64,000 nucleotides of DNA from Frigidibacter sp. RF13 (GTDB taxonomy: Bacteria; Pseudomonadota; Alphaproteobacteria; Rhodobacterales; Rhodobacteraceae), in contig NZ_JAPNUE010000006.1 of assembly GCF_026626305.1 (NCBI RefSeq), forward strand, positions 62,001 to 126,000, read 5' to 3'. Numbering within the stretch: position 1 is the stretch's first letter; every line of letters starts with the position of its first letter. The notes beneath the pieces were generated by a model, which saw only the letters and a list, made by a program, of their open reading frames with translations, was not told the DNA's origin and made no database searches. Both the position numbers and the translations under genes were made by a program. Shown in pieces: positions 36,379 through 45,487 of this stretch.

Positions 36379-36474
36379 CCCGCCTGCGGCGGGCCGACCC
36401 GCCGGGAGGGCTCTGCCCTCCCGGACCCTCCCGGAGTATTTTCGGACAGAACGTAGGGATGATCCGCGTTCTGT
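36379..36474. repeat. intergenic hairpin element, copy A
   Basis: CCCGCC-TGC-GGCGGG (36379-36393) is followed by a perfect 10-bp hairpin CCGGGAGGGC-TCT-GCCCTCCCGG (36402-36424). Then comes a box CCTCCCGGAGTATTTTCGG and a third dyad ACAGAACG/CGTTCTGT (36446-36474). Similar hairpin-plus-TATTT boxes occur at 55091-55138 and, inverted, at 62344-62393. It lies between glyS and ppdK on the same strand. Confidence 0.6.
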
Positions 36475-36511
36475 ACTGAAATGGTCTCGGGTGGGCAGAC
36501 AGCCTTGCGCC

Positions 36512-38599
36512 TCAGCCTTCGAGTTTCGTCAGGTCGGCGACGGAGAGGCAGACGGTGCGGATGCGGGAGAGAAGGTTCAGGCGGTTGCGGCGGACGACCG
36601 GGTTGTCGCTGTTGACCTGAACGGCGGTGAAGAAGGCGTCGATGGGTGCGCGGAGGCGGGCTATGGCGGACATGGCCTGCCCGAAATCCTCGGCCTTCAT
36701 GGCCGGGGCGATGGCGGCCTCGGCGGCGTCGAGGGCGGCGAAAAGGGCGCGTTCCTCGGCGGTCTCGGCGAATTTCACATCGGCGCCGTAGCTGTATTCC
36801 ACCCCATCCTTCGCCTCGGCCTGCGTCAGGATATTGTTCGCCCGCTTGAAGCCCTGCAGCAGGTTTTCCCCGTCGTCGGTCTTGAGGAAGGCCGCGAGCG
36901 CCTCGGCGCGTTTGACGAGGAGGGTGAGGTCGTCATTGCCCGGCATGGCCAGACAGCCGTCGATCACATCATGGCGGATGCCCTGATCCTTGAGGAAGAC
37001 TTTCAGGCGGTCGTGGAAGAAGGAGAGGAGGTCGGCTCTATCAGCCATAGCTCCTCCCGCAGAGCTGTTCGCAACCCGTTCGCGATGGCCATCGACTACC
37101 GAAGAAAGGCCCGCCCGGATCGAATTCCCCAGCACCAACCGAATAACCCCCAACGCCGCCCTCCGCAGCGCGAACGGGTCTTTCGACCCCGTGGGTTTCT
37201 CATCAATCGCCCAGAAGCCGGTCAGCGTGTCGATCTTGTCGGCGAGCGCCACGGCGACCGACACGGGCACCGACGGCACGGCGTCGGACGGCCCGAGCGG
37301 GGAATAATGGTCGCGGGCGGCGTTGGCGACTTCGGGGGCTTCGCCAGCCTCCAAAGTATAATAGCGGCCCATGGTGCCTTGCAGTTCGGGGAATTCACCG
37401 ACCATGCCGGAGCGGAGGTCGGCCTTCGCCAGCCGCGCGGCGCGTTCGGCCTGTGCGGCGTCCGCACCCACAAGCGGTGCGATCTCGCGGGCGAGGGCGG
37501 CGATGCGCTCGATCCGTTCGGCCTGGCTGCCGAGCTTGTTGTGGAAGGTGACGGACTTGAGGCCATCGAGCCACTTGCCCATGCCCCCCTTCGCCTCGCG
37601 CAGGTCGTTTTCCCAGAAGAACCGCGCATCTGACAGGCGGGCCGAGAGGACCTTCTGGTTGCCTTTCAGGATCGTCGCGCCATGGTCGGCGGTTTCGGTA
37701 TTGGCCACCGTCACGAAGCCTTCGATCCGCCCGGTCTTGGGATTGCGGACCGAGAAGAACTTCTGATGTTCGCGCATCGAGGTTTGCAGCACCTCGGGCG
37801 GGAGGTGAAGGAAGTCCTCTCCAATCCGGCCCATCAGCACCACCGGCCATTCGACAAGCCCCGCGACCTCGGAGAGAAGTGCCTTGTCCTCGACCAGCTC
37901 CAGCCCGGCCGCGAAGGCCATGTTGGTGGCGTCGGCCCAGATGCGCGCCTCGCGCTCGGCGGGGTCGAGGATCACATGGGCGCGTTTCAGTTTGACGGCG
38001 TAATCGTCGAAGGAGGAGACCGACAGGTCGCCATTCGAAAGGAACCGGTGGCCCCGGGTCCGGTTGTCCGAGGCGATGCCGTCGATATCAAGAGGCACCA
38101 CTTCGGCCCCGGCCTCTGTCGTCAGCAGGCAGAGGATCGAATGCAGCGGGCGGACCCAGCGCAGGCTGCCCGATCCCCAGCGCATCGACTTCGGCCAGGG
38201 GAAGGTGCGGATCGTGGCCTCCAGCACCTCGGCGATGATCGCGGGGGCGGCGCGACCGGGTTTGGTAACGACGGCGAAATAGACCTGGCCCTTCTTGTCG
38301 TCGCGCACGTCCAACTGGTCGCGCGTGAGGCCCGTCGAGCGCAGAAAGCCCTCGATCGCGGCGTCAGGCGCGGTCGTTGCCGGCCCCTTGCGTTCCTCGC
38401 GGACGGCTGCGCTTTCGGCTGTCAGCCCCTCGATGGCCAAGGTCAGGCGGCGGGGCGTCGAGAAGGCGGCGGCACCGCCATAGGTCAGACCGGCCTCGAC
38501 CAGCCCGTCGGTGACGAGCTTCTTCAGATCCTCGCGCGCGCGGGCCTGCATGCGGGCGGGGATTTCCTCGGAAAAGAGTTCGATCAGCAGGTCGGGCAT
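36512..38599 (-). CDS. glyS: glycyl-tRNA synthetase beta subunit
   Basis: A 695-aa subunit of the heterotetrameric bacterial enzyme, carrying tRNA-recognition and HD-like domains. It begins MPDLLIELFSEEIPARMQAR, with FSTPRRLTLAIEGL, MRWGSGSLRWVRPLHSILCL, FVTVANTETADHGATILKGN and RAALGVIRLVLGN in the family order. The C-terminal DALR-like part has LRAPIDAFFTAVQVNSDNPV. The stop of the DUF6446-type gene overlaps its ATG by one base. The alpha subunit is two genes upstream. Confidence 0.97.
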   Translation of the reverse strand: MPDLLIELFSEEIPARMQARAREDLKKLVTDGLVEAGLTYGGAAAFSTPRRLTLAIEGLTAESAAVREERKGPATTAPDAAIEGFLRSTGLTRDQLDVRDDKKGQVYFAVVTKPGRAAPAIIAEVLEATIRTFPWPKSMRWGSGSLRWVRPLHSILCLLTTEAGAEVVPLDIDGIASDNRTRGHRFLSNGDLSVSSFDDYAVKLKRAHVILDPAEREARIWADATNMAFAAGLELVEDKALLSEVAGLVEWPVVLMGRIGEDFLHLPPEVLQTSMREHQKFFSVRNPKTGRIEGFVTVANTETADHGATILKGNQKVLSARLSDARFFWENDLREAKGGMGKWLDGLKSVTFHNKLGSQAERIERIAALAREIAPLVGADAAQAERAARLAKADLRSGMVGEFPELQGTMGRYYTLEAGEAPEVANAARDHYSPLGPSDAVPSVPVSVAVALADKIDTLTGFWAIDEKPTGSKDPFALRRAALGVIRLVLGNSIRAGLSSVVDGHRERVANSSAGGAMADRADLLSFFHDRLKVFLKDQGIRHDVIDGCLAMPGNDDLTLLVKRAEALAAFLKTDDGENLLQGFKRANNILTQAEAKDGVEYSYGADVKFAETAEERALFAALDAAEAAIAPAMKAEDFGQAMSAIARLRAPIDAFFTAVQVNSDNPVVRRNRLNLLSRIRTVCLSVADLTKLEG

Positions 38600-39078
38600 T
38601 ACTTGTCCGCGCTTTCGTTCAGTTGCTGCCAGGCGTAGGCCCGGCCATCGGGATAGACGGCCACCACCCGGTCGACGCCGGGGGCGATGTTTTCCTCTGA
38701 CAGGAAGGCCACGGCCTTGCCCGCCTCCAGGTCAGCGCCGATTAGGCTCGCGTCGAAACAGTCAAACCAGGAAGGCGCGTTGAGCGGTGTGGGCTTTTCG
38801 TAGATCACATAGCTTTCGGTGAGCATCGCGAGCGACATCGGCGTCATGAAACAGGCGCGGAAGCGCAGGGGGGAGCTGTTCGCGTCCACCCCTTCGAAAT
38901 CCGATGTCACCAGCATGGGTTCGGCAATTGCGCCCGCGATCGGTTGCAGCCCGATTTCTGCTTCGGCAGAGGCCGGTTCGATCGCACGGAAATAGGCGTA
39001 TTCCTGAGCATAGTAGAGGGCCATGCCAGCCAGGAGGGCGGTTATCACAATAGTACCTGCAACGATCTTACCATTCAT
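38599..39078 (-). CDS. DUF6446-type membrane-anchored protein
   Basis: 159 aa with one N-terminal helix (IVAGTIVITALLAGMALYYA), then a periplasmic domain. FRACFMTPMSLAMLTESYVI, WFDCFDASLIGADLEAGKAV and GVDRVVAVYPDGRAYAWQQL are typical of a Rhodobacteraceae-specific family that lies between glyQ and glyS. Two cysteines (in RACF and FDCF) could pair. Function unknown; family assignment is from memory of its context. Confidence 0.75.
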   Translation of the reverse strand: MNGKIVAGTIVITALLAGMALYYAQEYAYFRAIEPASAEAEIGLQPIAGAIAEPMLVTSDFEGVDANSSPLRFRACFMTPMSLAMLTESYVIYEKPTPLNAPSWFDCFDASLIGADLEAGKAVAFLSEENIAPGVDRVVAVYPDGRAYAWQQLNESADK

Positions 39079-39080
39079 GA

Positions 39081-39776
39081 TCAGGGCCAGTAGAGATTTA
39101 TCCGTGGGCGCCGGAGGTCTGCCGCAATTGCGCGCATCTGGTCAATTGCCGGGATCTGATTCAGAGCGCGGGTTTCGTGGGTTTCCACGAATAGCGCACC
39201 GAAGCTCCATCGGCCCGGGTCGCGGAAGATGTCGCACAAGATGTCAAATTCCGCTCCTTCTATGTCCATCTTGATAAGCGCGGCCGGTCGTGGAAGTCCC
39301 TCCAGGACTTCGGCGAACGCCCGCTGTTCGACGTCGATCGACTCGGCCCGATACTGGCGCGACGCGGAAAAGACGGTCGACGCCATTTCCGAATAAACTG
39401 TGCGCCTATCAGACGGCGCCCGATAGAGACGAACGGTACCGCTTGCGGCGCCGACCGCCGCCTCGTGCAGGATGACATTCGGAAGGCCGCCGCATGCCTC
39501 CTTCAGCTGCGCGAATGTATCCGGGTCAGGTTCGAAAGCGTGGACCGTGGCGCCGGTCGCGGCAAGGCGTCGCGTGAAGACACCGACATTTGCGCCGAGG
39601 TCGAGCGCTATGTCATCGGGACCGAGTCGCCCCATTTCCTTCTCGAAGTCAGCAAGCGTTCGCGCGGCCCAGGCACGACGCAGCTTGCGGCGCGCTGATG
39701 CGCCAATGGGATTTGGCCAGCGTCCGATGCGGGCAAGCAGCCGCTGATAGGCGTTTGCCGGCCGATAGTCTGTCAT
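39081..39776 (-). CDS. FkbM family methyltransferase
   Basis: A 231-aa SAM-dependent methyltransferase. [20 protein letters not shown] is the SAM loop, [17 protein letters not shown] the second strand, and [19 protein letters not shown] the hallmark DIEGAE of the FkbM family. It likely O-methylates a sugar or lipid; the substrate is unknown. ATG 39776 overlaps the glyQ stop (ATGA) and the next gene follows 2 bp after its end, so it is embedded in the gly operon. Confidence 0.9.
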   Translation of the reverse strand: MTDYRPANAYQRLLARIGRWPNPIGASARRKLRRAWAARTLADFEKEMGRLGPDDIALDLGANVGVFTRRLAATGATVHAFEPDPDTFAQLKEACGGLPNVILHEAAVGAASGTVRLYRAPSDRRTVYSEMASTVFSASRQYRAESIDVEQRAFAEVLEGLPRPAALIKMDIEGAEFDILCDIFRDPGRWSFGALFVETHETRALNQIPAIDQMRAIAADLRRPRINLYWP

Positions 39777-40690
39777 GCGGCCTGTCCGCTGGGCGTGGTG
39801 ACAAAGGCATCCGCGCATTTCTTGGCCAGCGCCCGGACCCGGCCGATATAGGCCTGCCGCTCGGTGACAGAGATGACGCCGCGCGCATCGAGAAGGTTGA
39901 AGAGGTGGCTGGCCTTGATGCACTGGTCATAGGCCGGATGCGCCATCACGATGCGCCGACCGGCCTTGTCCATCTCGTCCGCCGCGAGGATGCGCTCGCA
40001 CTCCGCCTCGGCATCCTTGAAATGCTGGAACAGCATCTCAGTGTCGGCCTGATCGAAATTGTGGCGGCTGTATTCCTCCTCGGTCTGGCGGAAGATGTCG
40101 CCATAGGCCAGGGGAATGGGCGACTGCGGGTCGTTGAACGGCATGTCCATCACATGATCGACGCCGAGGACATACATCGCCAGCCGTTCAAGGCCATAGG
40201 TCAGCTCGCCCGAGACCGGGCGGCAGTCATGCCCGCCGACCTGCTGGAAATAGGTGAACTGGCTCACCTCCATCCCGTCGCACCAGACCTCCCAGCCAAG
40301 GCCCCAGGCGCCGAGCGTCGGGCTTTCCCAGTCATCCTCGACGAAACGGATATCGTGCAGTGCGGGGTCCAGACCGATCGCCGCCAGCGAGCTGAGATAG
40401 AGATCCTGCAGATCAAGCGGCGAAGGTTTGATGATAACCTGATACTGATAATAATGCTGCAACCGGTTGGGGTTCTCGCCATAGCGCCCATCGGTCGGGC
40501 GGCGCGAGGGCTGGACATAGGCCGCCGCCCAGGGCCGCGCACCAAGTGAGCGCAGGGTCGTCGCCGGATGGAAGGTGCCAGCGCCAACCTCCATGTCGTA
40601 GGGTTGCAGCACGGCGCAGCCCTTGCCCGCCCAGTAGGCTTGCAGGCGGAGGATGATTTCCTGAAAGGACCGGGGTCGGGTGATAGACAT
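39773..40690 (-). CDS. glyQ: glycyl-tRNA synthetase alpha subunit
   Basis: A 305-aa class II catalytic subunit that forms glycyl-adenylate. [60 protein letters not shown] (motif 2) and [20 protein letters not shown] are all family hallmarks. I take ATG 40690; an upstream extension to 40927 is not family-like. First gene of glyQ-FkbM-DUF-glyS. Confidence 0.97.
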   Translation of the reverse strand: MSITRPRSFQEIILRLQAYWAGKGCAVLQPYDMEVGAGTFHPATTLRSLGARPWAAAYVQPSRRPTDGRYGENPNRLQHYYQYQVIIKPSPLDLQDLYLSSLAAIGLDPALHDIRFVEDDWESPTLGAWGLGWEVWCDGMEVSQFTYFQQVGGHDCRPVSGELTYGLERLAMYVLGVDHVMDMPFNDPQSPIPLAYGDIFRQTEEEYSRHNFDQADTEMLFQHFKDAEAECERILAADEMDKAGRRIVMAHPAYDQCIKASHLFNLLDARGVISVTERQAYIGRVRALAKKCADAFVTTPSGQAA

Positions 40691-40853
40691 TCGCGCGCCT
40701 GTGGTGGAAAGCTGATCCTCCTTAGGCAACAGCCGGTCCTCGGTCAATCGGCGGACGGGCAACACACGGGTTTTTGGGGTGACGCCGCGCTGAAACCTGT
40801 TAGGTTGCGGCCCGGATTCGCAGGCATAAGACCCGACCGAGAGGCATTTGAGC

Positions 40854-42605
40854 ATGAAACGCGCGCTTTGGACCGCAACCTTTCTGGGGGCGGCGTTCGC
40901 CGCAACCCTGGTGCACGGGCAGGACACTTGGGTCCAGATCGAGGCACAACCCTCGCTGACCGAGGCAGAGGGCCGCGCCCGCGCCTATGCCGGGGCCTTT
41001 ACCAATGTGCAGGGTTACCGGCTGAAAAGCGGCTGGTACGCCATCGTTCTCGGGCCCTTCACGCCCGAAGAAGCCGCGCGCCAGCTTGCGCTTCTGACCA
41101 GCGAACGGCTGATCCCGGGCGACAGTTTCGTGGCGACCGAGGGCGAGCTTGGCCGCCGGTTCTGGCCTGCGGGGCTCGATGCGGCCGCACCGGCGGAGAC
41201 GACAGCCGCGCCAGAGGCTCCGTCGACTGAACCCCCGGCGACAGAACCGGCCGCCGCCCCGACGCCAGTTCTCCCGGAAGAAACGGTGGAAGAGGCGCGC
41301 CGGTCGGAATCCGCACTGTCGGCGGACGAGCGGATGGATCTGCAGCGCGCCATGCAATGGTTCGGCGTCTATCAGGGCGCCATCGACGGGTCTTTCGGCA
41401 AGGGCACGCGCGCGGCGATGGCCAGCTGGCAAGCAGAGATCGGGGCGCCCGAGACTGGCATCCTAACGACCGCCCAGCGCGGCGATCTTACGGGTCGCTG
41501 GACTGCGGAGCGCGCGACCATGGGTATCGAGCGCGTAAGCGAGAAGGAAGCGGGGATCGACATCGACCTTCCGCTCGGTCTCGTGAAATTTGACGGCTAC
41601 CAGCCTCCCTTCGCCGCGTACGGCGAGAAGGATGGCTCGGGTTATCAGGTCCTGCTCATCTCGCGCCGCGGCGATCAGAAGGATCTTGTGGCGCTCTATG
41701 AGCGGCTTCAGGCGATGGAAATCATGCCGATGGAGGGGGCTCGGTCGATCGGCCGCGCCTCGTTCACCATTGACGGCGAGGGCAATGGCAAGACTGCCCA
41801 TGCGGAAGCCGCGCTTGAGGGTGGTTTCATCAAGGGTTTCGCGCTGATCGCGCCCACCGACGACAGCGCCCGCCGGGCACGCGTGCTCGAGGCTATGAAG
41901 GCGAGCTTCAAGCCCGCGGGCTCGGTCGCGCTCGACGAAAATCTGGGCGAGCCCTCCTCGACCACCGCCGCCGACCTGACAAGCGGTCTCGACATCCGCC
42001 GCCCGGCAATTGCGCGCACCGGCGCCTTCATCGACGGCGAGGGCACGGTGCTGACGACCAGCGAAGTGCTTGCGGGCTGCACGCGGGTTACGCTTGACGG
42101 CCGGACCGACGCAACCGTCGCCTTCGAGGACCCGACGCTTGGCTTCGCGATCCTGAAACCCTCCGCGCCGCTCGCGCCGCGCGCTTTCGCGGCACTTGCG
42201 CCGACGGCACCGCGCCTTGATTCCGACGTGGCTCTGGCGGGCTATTCCTATGAGGACAAGCTCTCTGCCCCGGTCGTGTCGACCGGCACTTTTTCGGAAG
42301 GGCAGGGGCTGAATGGCGAGGCCGAACTCGACCGGCTGACTTTGACCACGCTCGCGGGCGACGCGGGTGGCGCGGTCCTGAACGGATCGGGTGCCATGAT
42401 CGGCATGCTGCTACCGAAGACGGACGAGGCGGGGCGCGCGCTTCCCAAGGATGTCAGCTTCACCCTCAAGGGCGCGGCAATTGGCAAGGCGCTGGAAGCG
42501 CAAGGCCTGACCTTCACCACGTCGGACCGCACTGGCACCTTGGCCGCCGAGGACCTCGCGAAACTTGCCCGCGACATGACCGTTCTCGTCAGCTGCTGGA
42601 AATGA
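40854..42605 (+). CDS. exported SPOR / peptidoglycan-binding protein with degenerate trypsin-like domain
   Basis: 583 aa: signal peptide (to VHGQ), a SPOR-like domain ([20 protein letters not shown], then WYAIVLGPF), a Pro/Ala/Glu linker, a peptidoglycan-binding helix bundle ([33 protein letters not shown]), and a C-terminal trypsin/HtrA-like barrel. In the barrel the catalytic His region reads [13 protein letters not shown] (no His) and the GDSGG site reads GDAGG, so proteolysis is unlikely. Probably a division or wall-associated binding protein. ATG 40854; TTG 40848 is less likely. Confidence 0.85.
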   Translation: MKRALWTATFLGAAFAATLVHGQDTWVQIEAQPSLTEAEGRARAYAGAFTNVQGYRLKSGWYAIVLGPFTPEEAARQLALLTSERLIPGDSFVATEGELGRRFWPAGLDAAAPAETTAAPEAPSTEPPATEPAAAPTPVLPEETVEEARRSESALSADERMDLQRAMQWFGVYQGAIDGSFGKGTRAAMASWQAEIGAPETGILTTAQRGDLTGRWTAERATMGIERVSEKEAGIDIDLPLGLVKFDGYQPPFAAYGEKDGSGYQVLLISRRGDQKDLVALYERLQAMEIMPMEGARSIGRASFTIDGEGNGKTAHAEAALEGGFIKGFALIAPTDDSARRARVLEAMKASFKPAGSVALDENLGEPSSTTAADLTSGLDIRRPAIARTGAFIDGEGTVLTTSEVLAGCTRVTLDGRTDATVAFEDPTLGFAILKPSAPLAPRAFAALAPTAPRLDSDVALAGYSYEDKLSAPVVSTGTFSEGQGLNGEAELDRLTLTTLAGDAGGAVLNGSGAMIGMLLPKTDEAGRALPKDVSFTLKGAAIGKALEAQGLTFTTSDRTGTLAAEDLAKLARDMTVLVSCWK

Positions 42606-42606
42606 A

Positions 42607-42628
42607 AACGGGGGCCGTGGCCCCCGTT
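42607..42628. terminator. bidirectional terminator hairpin
   Basis: AACGGGGGCC-GT-GGCCCCCGTT, 10-bp arms, sits 2 bp past the stop of one gene and 9 bp before the stop of the converging terC. A-rich sequence lies on its left and TTCCTTTC on its right, consistent with two-way intrinsic termination. Confidence 0.75.
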
Positions 42629-42636
42629 CCTTTCGC

Positions 42637-43302
42637 TCAGCCGCCGATCACGCCCGCGACGGCGGGGCCGACATCGTGCCAGCCCTCCCAGATCATCTTC
42701 AGTGCGACATAGAGAATGATCGCGAGGCCCACATAGGCGATCCAGCGGTGCTTGTTCAGAAGCCGCGCCACGAAAGTTGCCGCCAGCCCCATCAGAGCGA
42801 TTGACAGGACGAGGCCGATCACCAGCACGGTCGGATGTTCCCGCGCGGCGCCCGCGACGGCGAGCACATTGTCGAGCGACATCGAAACGTCGGCGATGAC
42901 GATCTGCCAGGCCGCCTGCGAGAAGGTCTTGCGCGGCCCGCCTGCCGCAACCAGCCCGTCGGCGTTAATGTCCTCGCCGGTCAAAGCTTCTTCGGCGCGC
43001 TCCTCGTCGGCGTGACCTTCGCGCAGCTCGCGCCACATCTTCCAGCAGACCCAAAGGAGAAGGATGCCGCCGACCAGAAGCAGGCCGATGATCCCCATCA
43101 ACTCGGTCGCGATCAGCGCGAAGCCGATCCGCATGACCGTTGCGGCGATTATCCCGACCAGGATCGCCTTTGCCCGCTGTTCGCGCGGCAGGCCGGCAGC
43201 GGCCAAGCCGATCACGATTGCATTGTCGCCCGCAAGCACCAGGTCGATCGCAATGACCTGCATGAGGGCGCTGAACCCCTCAGGCGTAAAGATTTCCATC
43301 AT
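42637..43302 (-). CDS. TerC family membrane protein
   Basis: 221 aa with seven to eight helices. The family's charged membrane motifs are present: IDLVLAGDNAIVIGLAAAGL near residue 20 and IADVSMSLDNVLAVAGAARE near 138, with RVGFALIATELMGIIGLLLV-like helices between. TerC proteins are tied to metal (Mn) export and co-translocational metallation, and to tellurium-type stress clusters. A cytosolic acidic loop lies at about 85-120 (EGHADEERAEEALTGEDINA). Divergent from a TerB gene 110 bp away. Confidence 0.92.
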   Translation of the reverse strand: MMEIFTPEGFSALMQVIAIDLVLAGDNAIVIGLAAAGLPREQRAKAILVGIIAATVMRIGFALIATELMGIIGLLLVGGILLLWVCWKMWRELREGHADEERAEEALTGEDINADGLVAAGGPRKTFSQAAWQIVIADVSMSLDNVLAVAGAAREHPTVLVIGLVLSIALMGLAATFVARLLNKHRWIAYVGLAIILYVALKMIWEGWHDVGPAVAGVIGG

Positions 43303-43412
43303 CCGAGACTGTCCCCAATATTTGAGCGATAGTTAGTGAACTAAGCGCGCGCTTTCAACTGGCGGCGCGTCGTGGGCTTCTCGCGGTTGGAAAGGACCGC
43401 TATAGCGGGTTC

Positions 43413-43850
43413 ATGGTCAGCCGTTTCCTGAAGTCTCTTCTCGCGCCCGCTCCAACACCGGTCTCCGGCGACGATGCGGCTCTTGCGCTCGCGGCGCTTC
43501 TCGTCCGGGTGGCGCGGGCGGACGGCAGCTATGAATCGGCCGAGCGGGACCGGATCGACCGCATCCTCACCACGCACCATGCGCTCGGCCCGTTCGAAGC
43601 AGTCGATCTGCGGCAGCGCGCCGAAGCGCTTGAGGCGGAAGCGCCCGATACGGTCCGCTTCACCCGCGCCCTGAAAGAAGCCGTCCCCCATGAGGAACGG
43701 CTGCGTCTGATCGAGGCGCTCTGGTCGGTGGCCTTCGCCGACGACAGACGCGACGCGGAAGAAGACGCGCTGATCCGGCTGGTCGCGAACCTTCTCGGCA
43801 TCACCGACCGTGACAGCGCGCTCGCCCGGCAGAAAGTGACAGCCCGATGA
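43413..43850 (+). CDS. TerB-like domain protein
   Basis: A 145-aa all-helical protein. ALAALLVRVARADGSYESAE followed by RIDRILTTHHAL and, in the second repeat, ALWSVAFADDRRDAEEDALI match the two acidic metal-binding helices of TerB/DjlA-type domains (ADG and ADD motifs). Soluble, no signal. Divergent from terC; its stop overlaps the start of the next gene (ATGA). Confidence 0.88.
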   Translation: MVSRFLKSLLAPAPTPVSGDDAALALAALLVRVARADGSYESAERDRIDRILTTHHALGPFEAVDLRQRAEALEAEAPDTVRFTRALKEAVPHEERLRLIEALWSVAFADDRRDAEEDALIRLVANLLGITDRDSALARQKVTAR

Positions 43851-44590
43851 TCGCAAGCCTGCCCATGTATGACTGGCCCGAGGTTCAACCGGCCAACGAC
43901 CAGCTTTGGGCAAGTGTCCGCGACCGGCTGCGCGCGACCGGGCTGGCGGCCCCCGAAACCCTCAGCCGGGACCGGCGCGCGCATGACTGGACGGCGCCTG
44001 ACCTGCTCCTGTCCCAGACCTGCGGCTTTCCCTACCGGACTGCGCTGCACGGCAAGGTCACGCTGGTTGGCACGCCCGATTACGGGCTCGAAGGCGCTCC
44101 GCCCGGTTACTATTATTCCGTTCTCGTTGTGCCTGCTGACCGCGGGGGAGACTGGCAGGACTTCATCGATGGAACGCTGGCGATCAATGGCTATGACAGC
44201 CAGTCGGGCTGGGCGGCACCGCAAAATCATGCGGCCGGGGTCGGGCGCCGGTTCGGACGCATTCTCGTCACCGGCGCCCATCGCGACAGCGCCACCGCCG
44301 TCGCCGACGGCGAGGCAGATATCGCTGCCATCGACGCCATGACCTGGCGTCTGGTCGAGGCGTACCGGCCCGACGTGGCCCGCAGGTTGAGGATCTGCGC
44401 GCGCACCACGCCTACGCCGGGCCTGCCGCTGATCACCGCGCTTCGCGATCATGCCGGCCTGCTGCGGACGGCCTTCGCCGAGACGATCGCCGCCCTGGCA
44501 CCGGAAGACCGGAAATCGCTTCACCTGCAGGGTGTGGTGCAGATTCCGGCCTCGGCCTATCTCGCGGTCCCGACCCCGCCCGGAATGTAG
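43847..44590 (+). CDS. PhnD-like periplasmic-binding-fold protein without signal peptide
   Basis: 247 aa with the type 2 periplasmic-binding fold of the PhnD/SsuA group. It shows DLLLSQTCGFPYRTALHGKV, YYYSVLVVPADRGGDW, TLAINGYDSQSGWAA and the central ADGEADIAAIDAMTWRLVEA. Usual relatives are exported; this one begins MIASLPMYDWPEVQ with no signal sequence, so it probably acts in the cytosol. ATG 43847 lies inside the TerB stop (ATGA). The ligand is unknown. Confidence 0.8.
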   Translation: MIASLPMYDWPEVQPANDQLWASVRDRLRATGLAAPETLSRDRRAHDWTAPDLLLSQTCGFPYRTALHGKVTLVGTPDYGLEGAPPGYYYSVLVVPADRGGDWQDFIDGTLAINGYDSQSGWAAPQNHAAGVGRRFGRILVTGAHRDSATAVADGEADIAAIDAMTWRLVEAYRPDVARRLRICARTTPTPGLPLITALRDHAGLLRTAFAETIAALAPEDRKSLHLQGVVQIPASAYLAVPTPPGM

Positions 44591-44620
44591 CAGATTGGAC
44601 GATTGTACCGTTCAATTCGC

Positions 44621-44656
44621 GCAACGTGGCGTCAAACCCGACATATTTCACGTTGC
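44621..44656. promoter_or_regulatory. GCAACGTG...CACGTTGC dyad before the ABC operon
   Basis: A perfect 8-bp inverted repeat separated by 20 bp, about 55 bp before the transporter's first start codon. It could be a regulator operator or a leader stem. TTGGAC (44595) and TACCGTTCAATT lie just upstream as possible promoter pieces. Confidence 0.45.
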
Positions 44657-44710
44657 AAAGCGAACATGATTCCGCCCTATTCGAAGAAACGGGGAAGGGA
44701 TTTCATAAAA

Positions 44711-45487
44711 GTGTCAACGGCAGAGACTCCGGTCATCCAGATCACTGACCTGCACAAAGCCTATGGTCAGCTCGAAGTCCTGAAGGGCGTATCCATCACC
44801 GCTCACAAGGGCGAGGTCATCTCTCTCATCGGTTCGTCCGGCTCGGGCAAGTCCACGCTTCTGCGCTGCTGCAATCTCCTGGAGGAAAGCCAGCAGGGCG
44901 AGATCCTCTTCGATGGTGAACCGATCCGCTGGAAGGGCGATGGGCATAACCGTCATCCCTCTGACCGCGCGCAGGTGATCCGGGTGCGCACCAACCTTTC
45001 GATGGTGTTCCAGCAGTTCAACCTCTGGGCCCATATGACGATCCTGCAGAATGTGATGGAGGCTCCCGTTACCGTTCTCGGCCGCGACAAGGCCGAGGTC
45101 GAGGCGTCAGCCCGCAAGTATCTGGAGAAGGTGGGTATCGGCGACAAGTGCGATGTCTACCCAGCTCAGCTGTCGGGTGGCCAGCAGCAGCGCGCCGCTA
45201 TCGCCCGTGCCCTTTGCATGGAACCCAAGGCGCTGCTGTTCGATGAGCCGACCTCGGCGCTCGATCCCGAACTGGAACAGGAAGTGGTGAAAGTCATCAA
45301 GGCGCTGGCCGAGGAAGGCCGGACCATGCTCCTCGTCACCCACGACATGAAACTGGCCGCCGACGTCTCGGATCATGTCGTCTTCCTCCACAAGGGCCTG
45401 ATCGAGGAAGAAGGCGCGCCGGATCAGCTGTTCGGCAATCCGCAGACCGAACGCCTGCGCGGCTTTCTGTCGGCCACCGCCGCCTGA
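44711..45487 (+). CDS. polar amino-acid ABC transporter ATP-binding protein
   Basis: A 258-aa HisP/GlnQ-type ATPase. Walker A is GSSGSGKSTLLRCCNLLEE, then the Q-loop MVFQQFNLWAHMTILQNVME, the signature QLSGGQQQRAAIARAL, Walker B ALLFDEPTSALDPE and the switch VTHDMKLAADVSDHVVFLHK. I take GTG 44711 with GGGAAGGGA upstream, which gives a normal length; ATG 44666 would add a 15-residue tail. Energises the two permeases at 47040 and 47918. Confidence 0.95.
   Translation: MSTAETPVIQITDLHKAYGQLEVLKGVSITAHKGEVISLIGSSGSGKSTLLRCCNLLEESQQGEILFDGEPIRWKGDGHNRHPSDRAQVIRVRTNLSMVFQQFNLWAHMTILQNVMEAPVTVLGRDKAEVEASARKYLEKVGIGDKCDVYPAQLSGGQQQRAAIARALCMEPKALLFDEPTSALDPELEQEVVKVIKALAEEGRTMLLVTHDMKLAADVSDHVVFLHKGLIEEEGAPDQLFGNPQTERLRGFLSATAA

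Noticed and set aside
36379..36474. CRISPR-like repeat array
   Set aside because: Adjacent hairpins differ in sequence and there are no regularly spaced direct repeats anywhere in the window.
35465..37633. 722-codon forward open frame opposite ppdK and glyS
   Set aside because: It lies antisense to two well-recognised genes; its Arg/His/Gly-rich composition reflects their codon pattern, and no motif is present.
42637..43850. Tellurite resistance operon
   Set aside because: Only TerC and TerB-like domains are present; these families are widespread and do not by themselves imply tellurite resistance.
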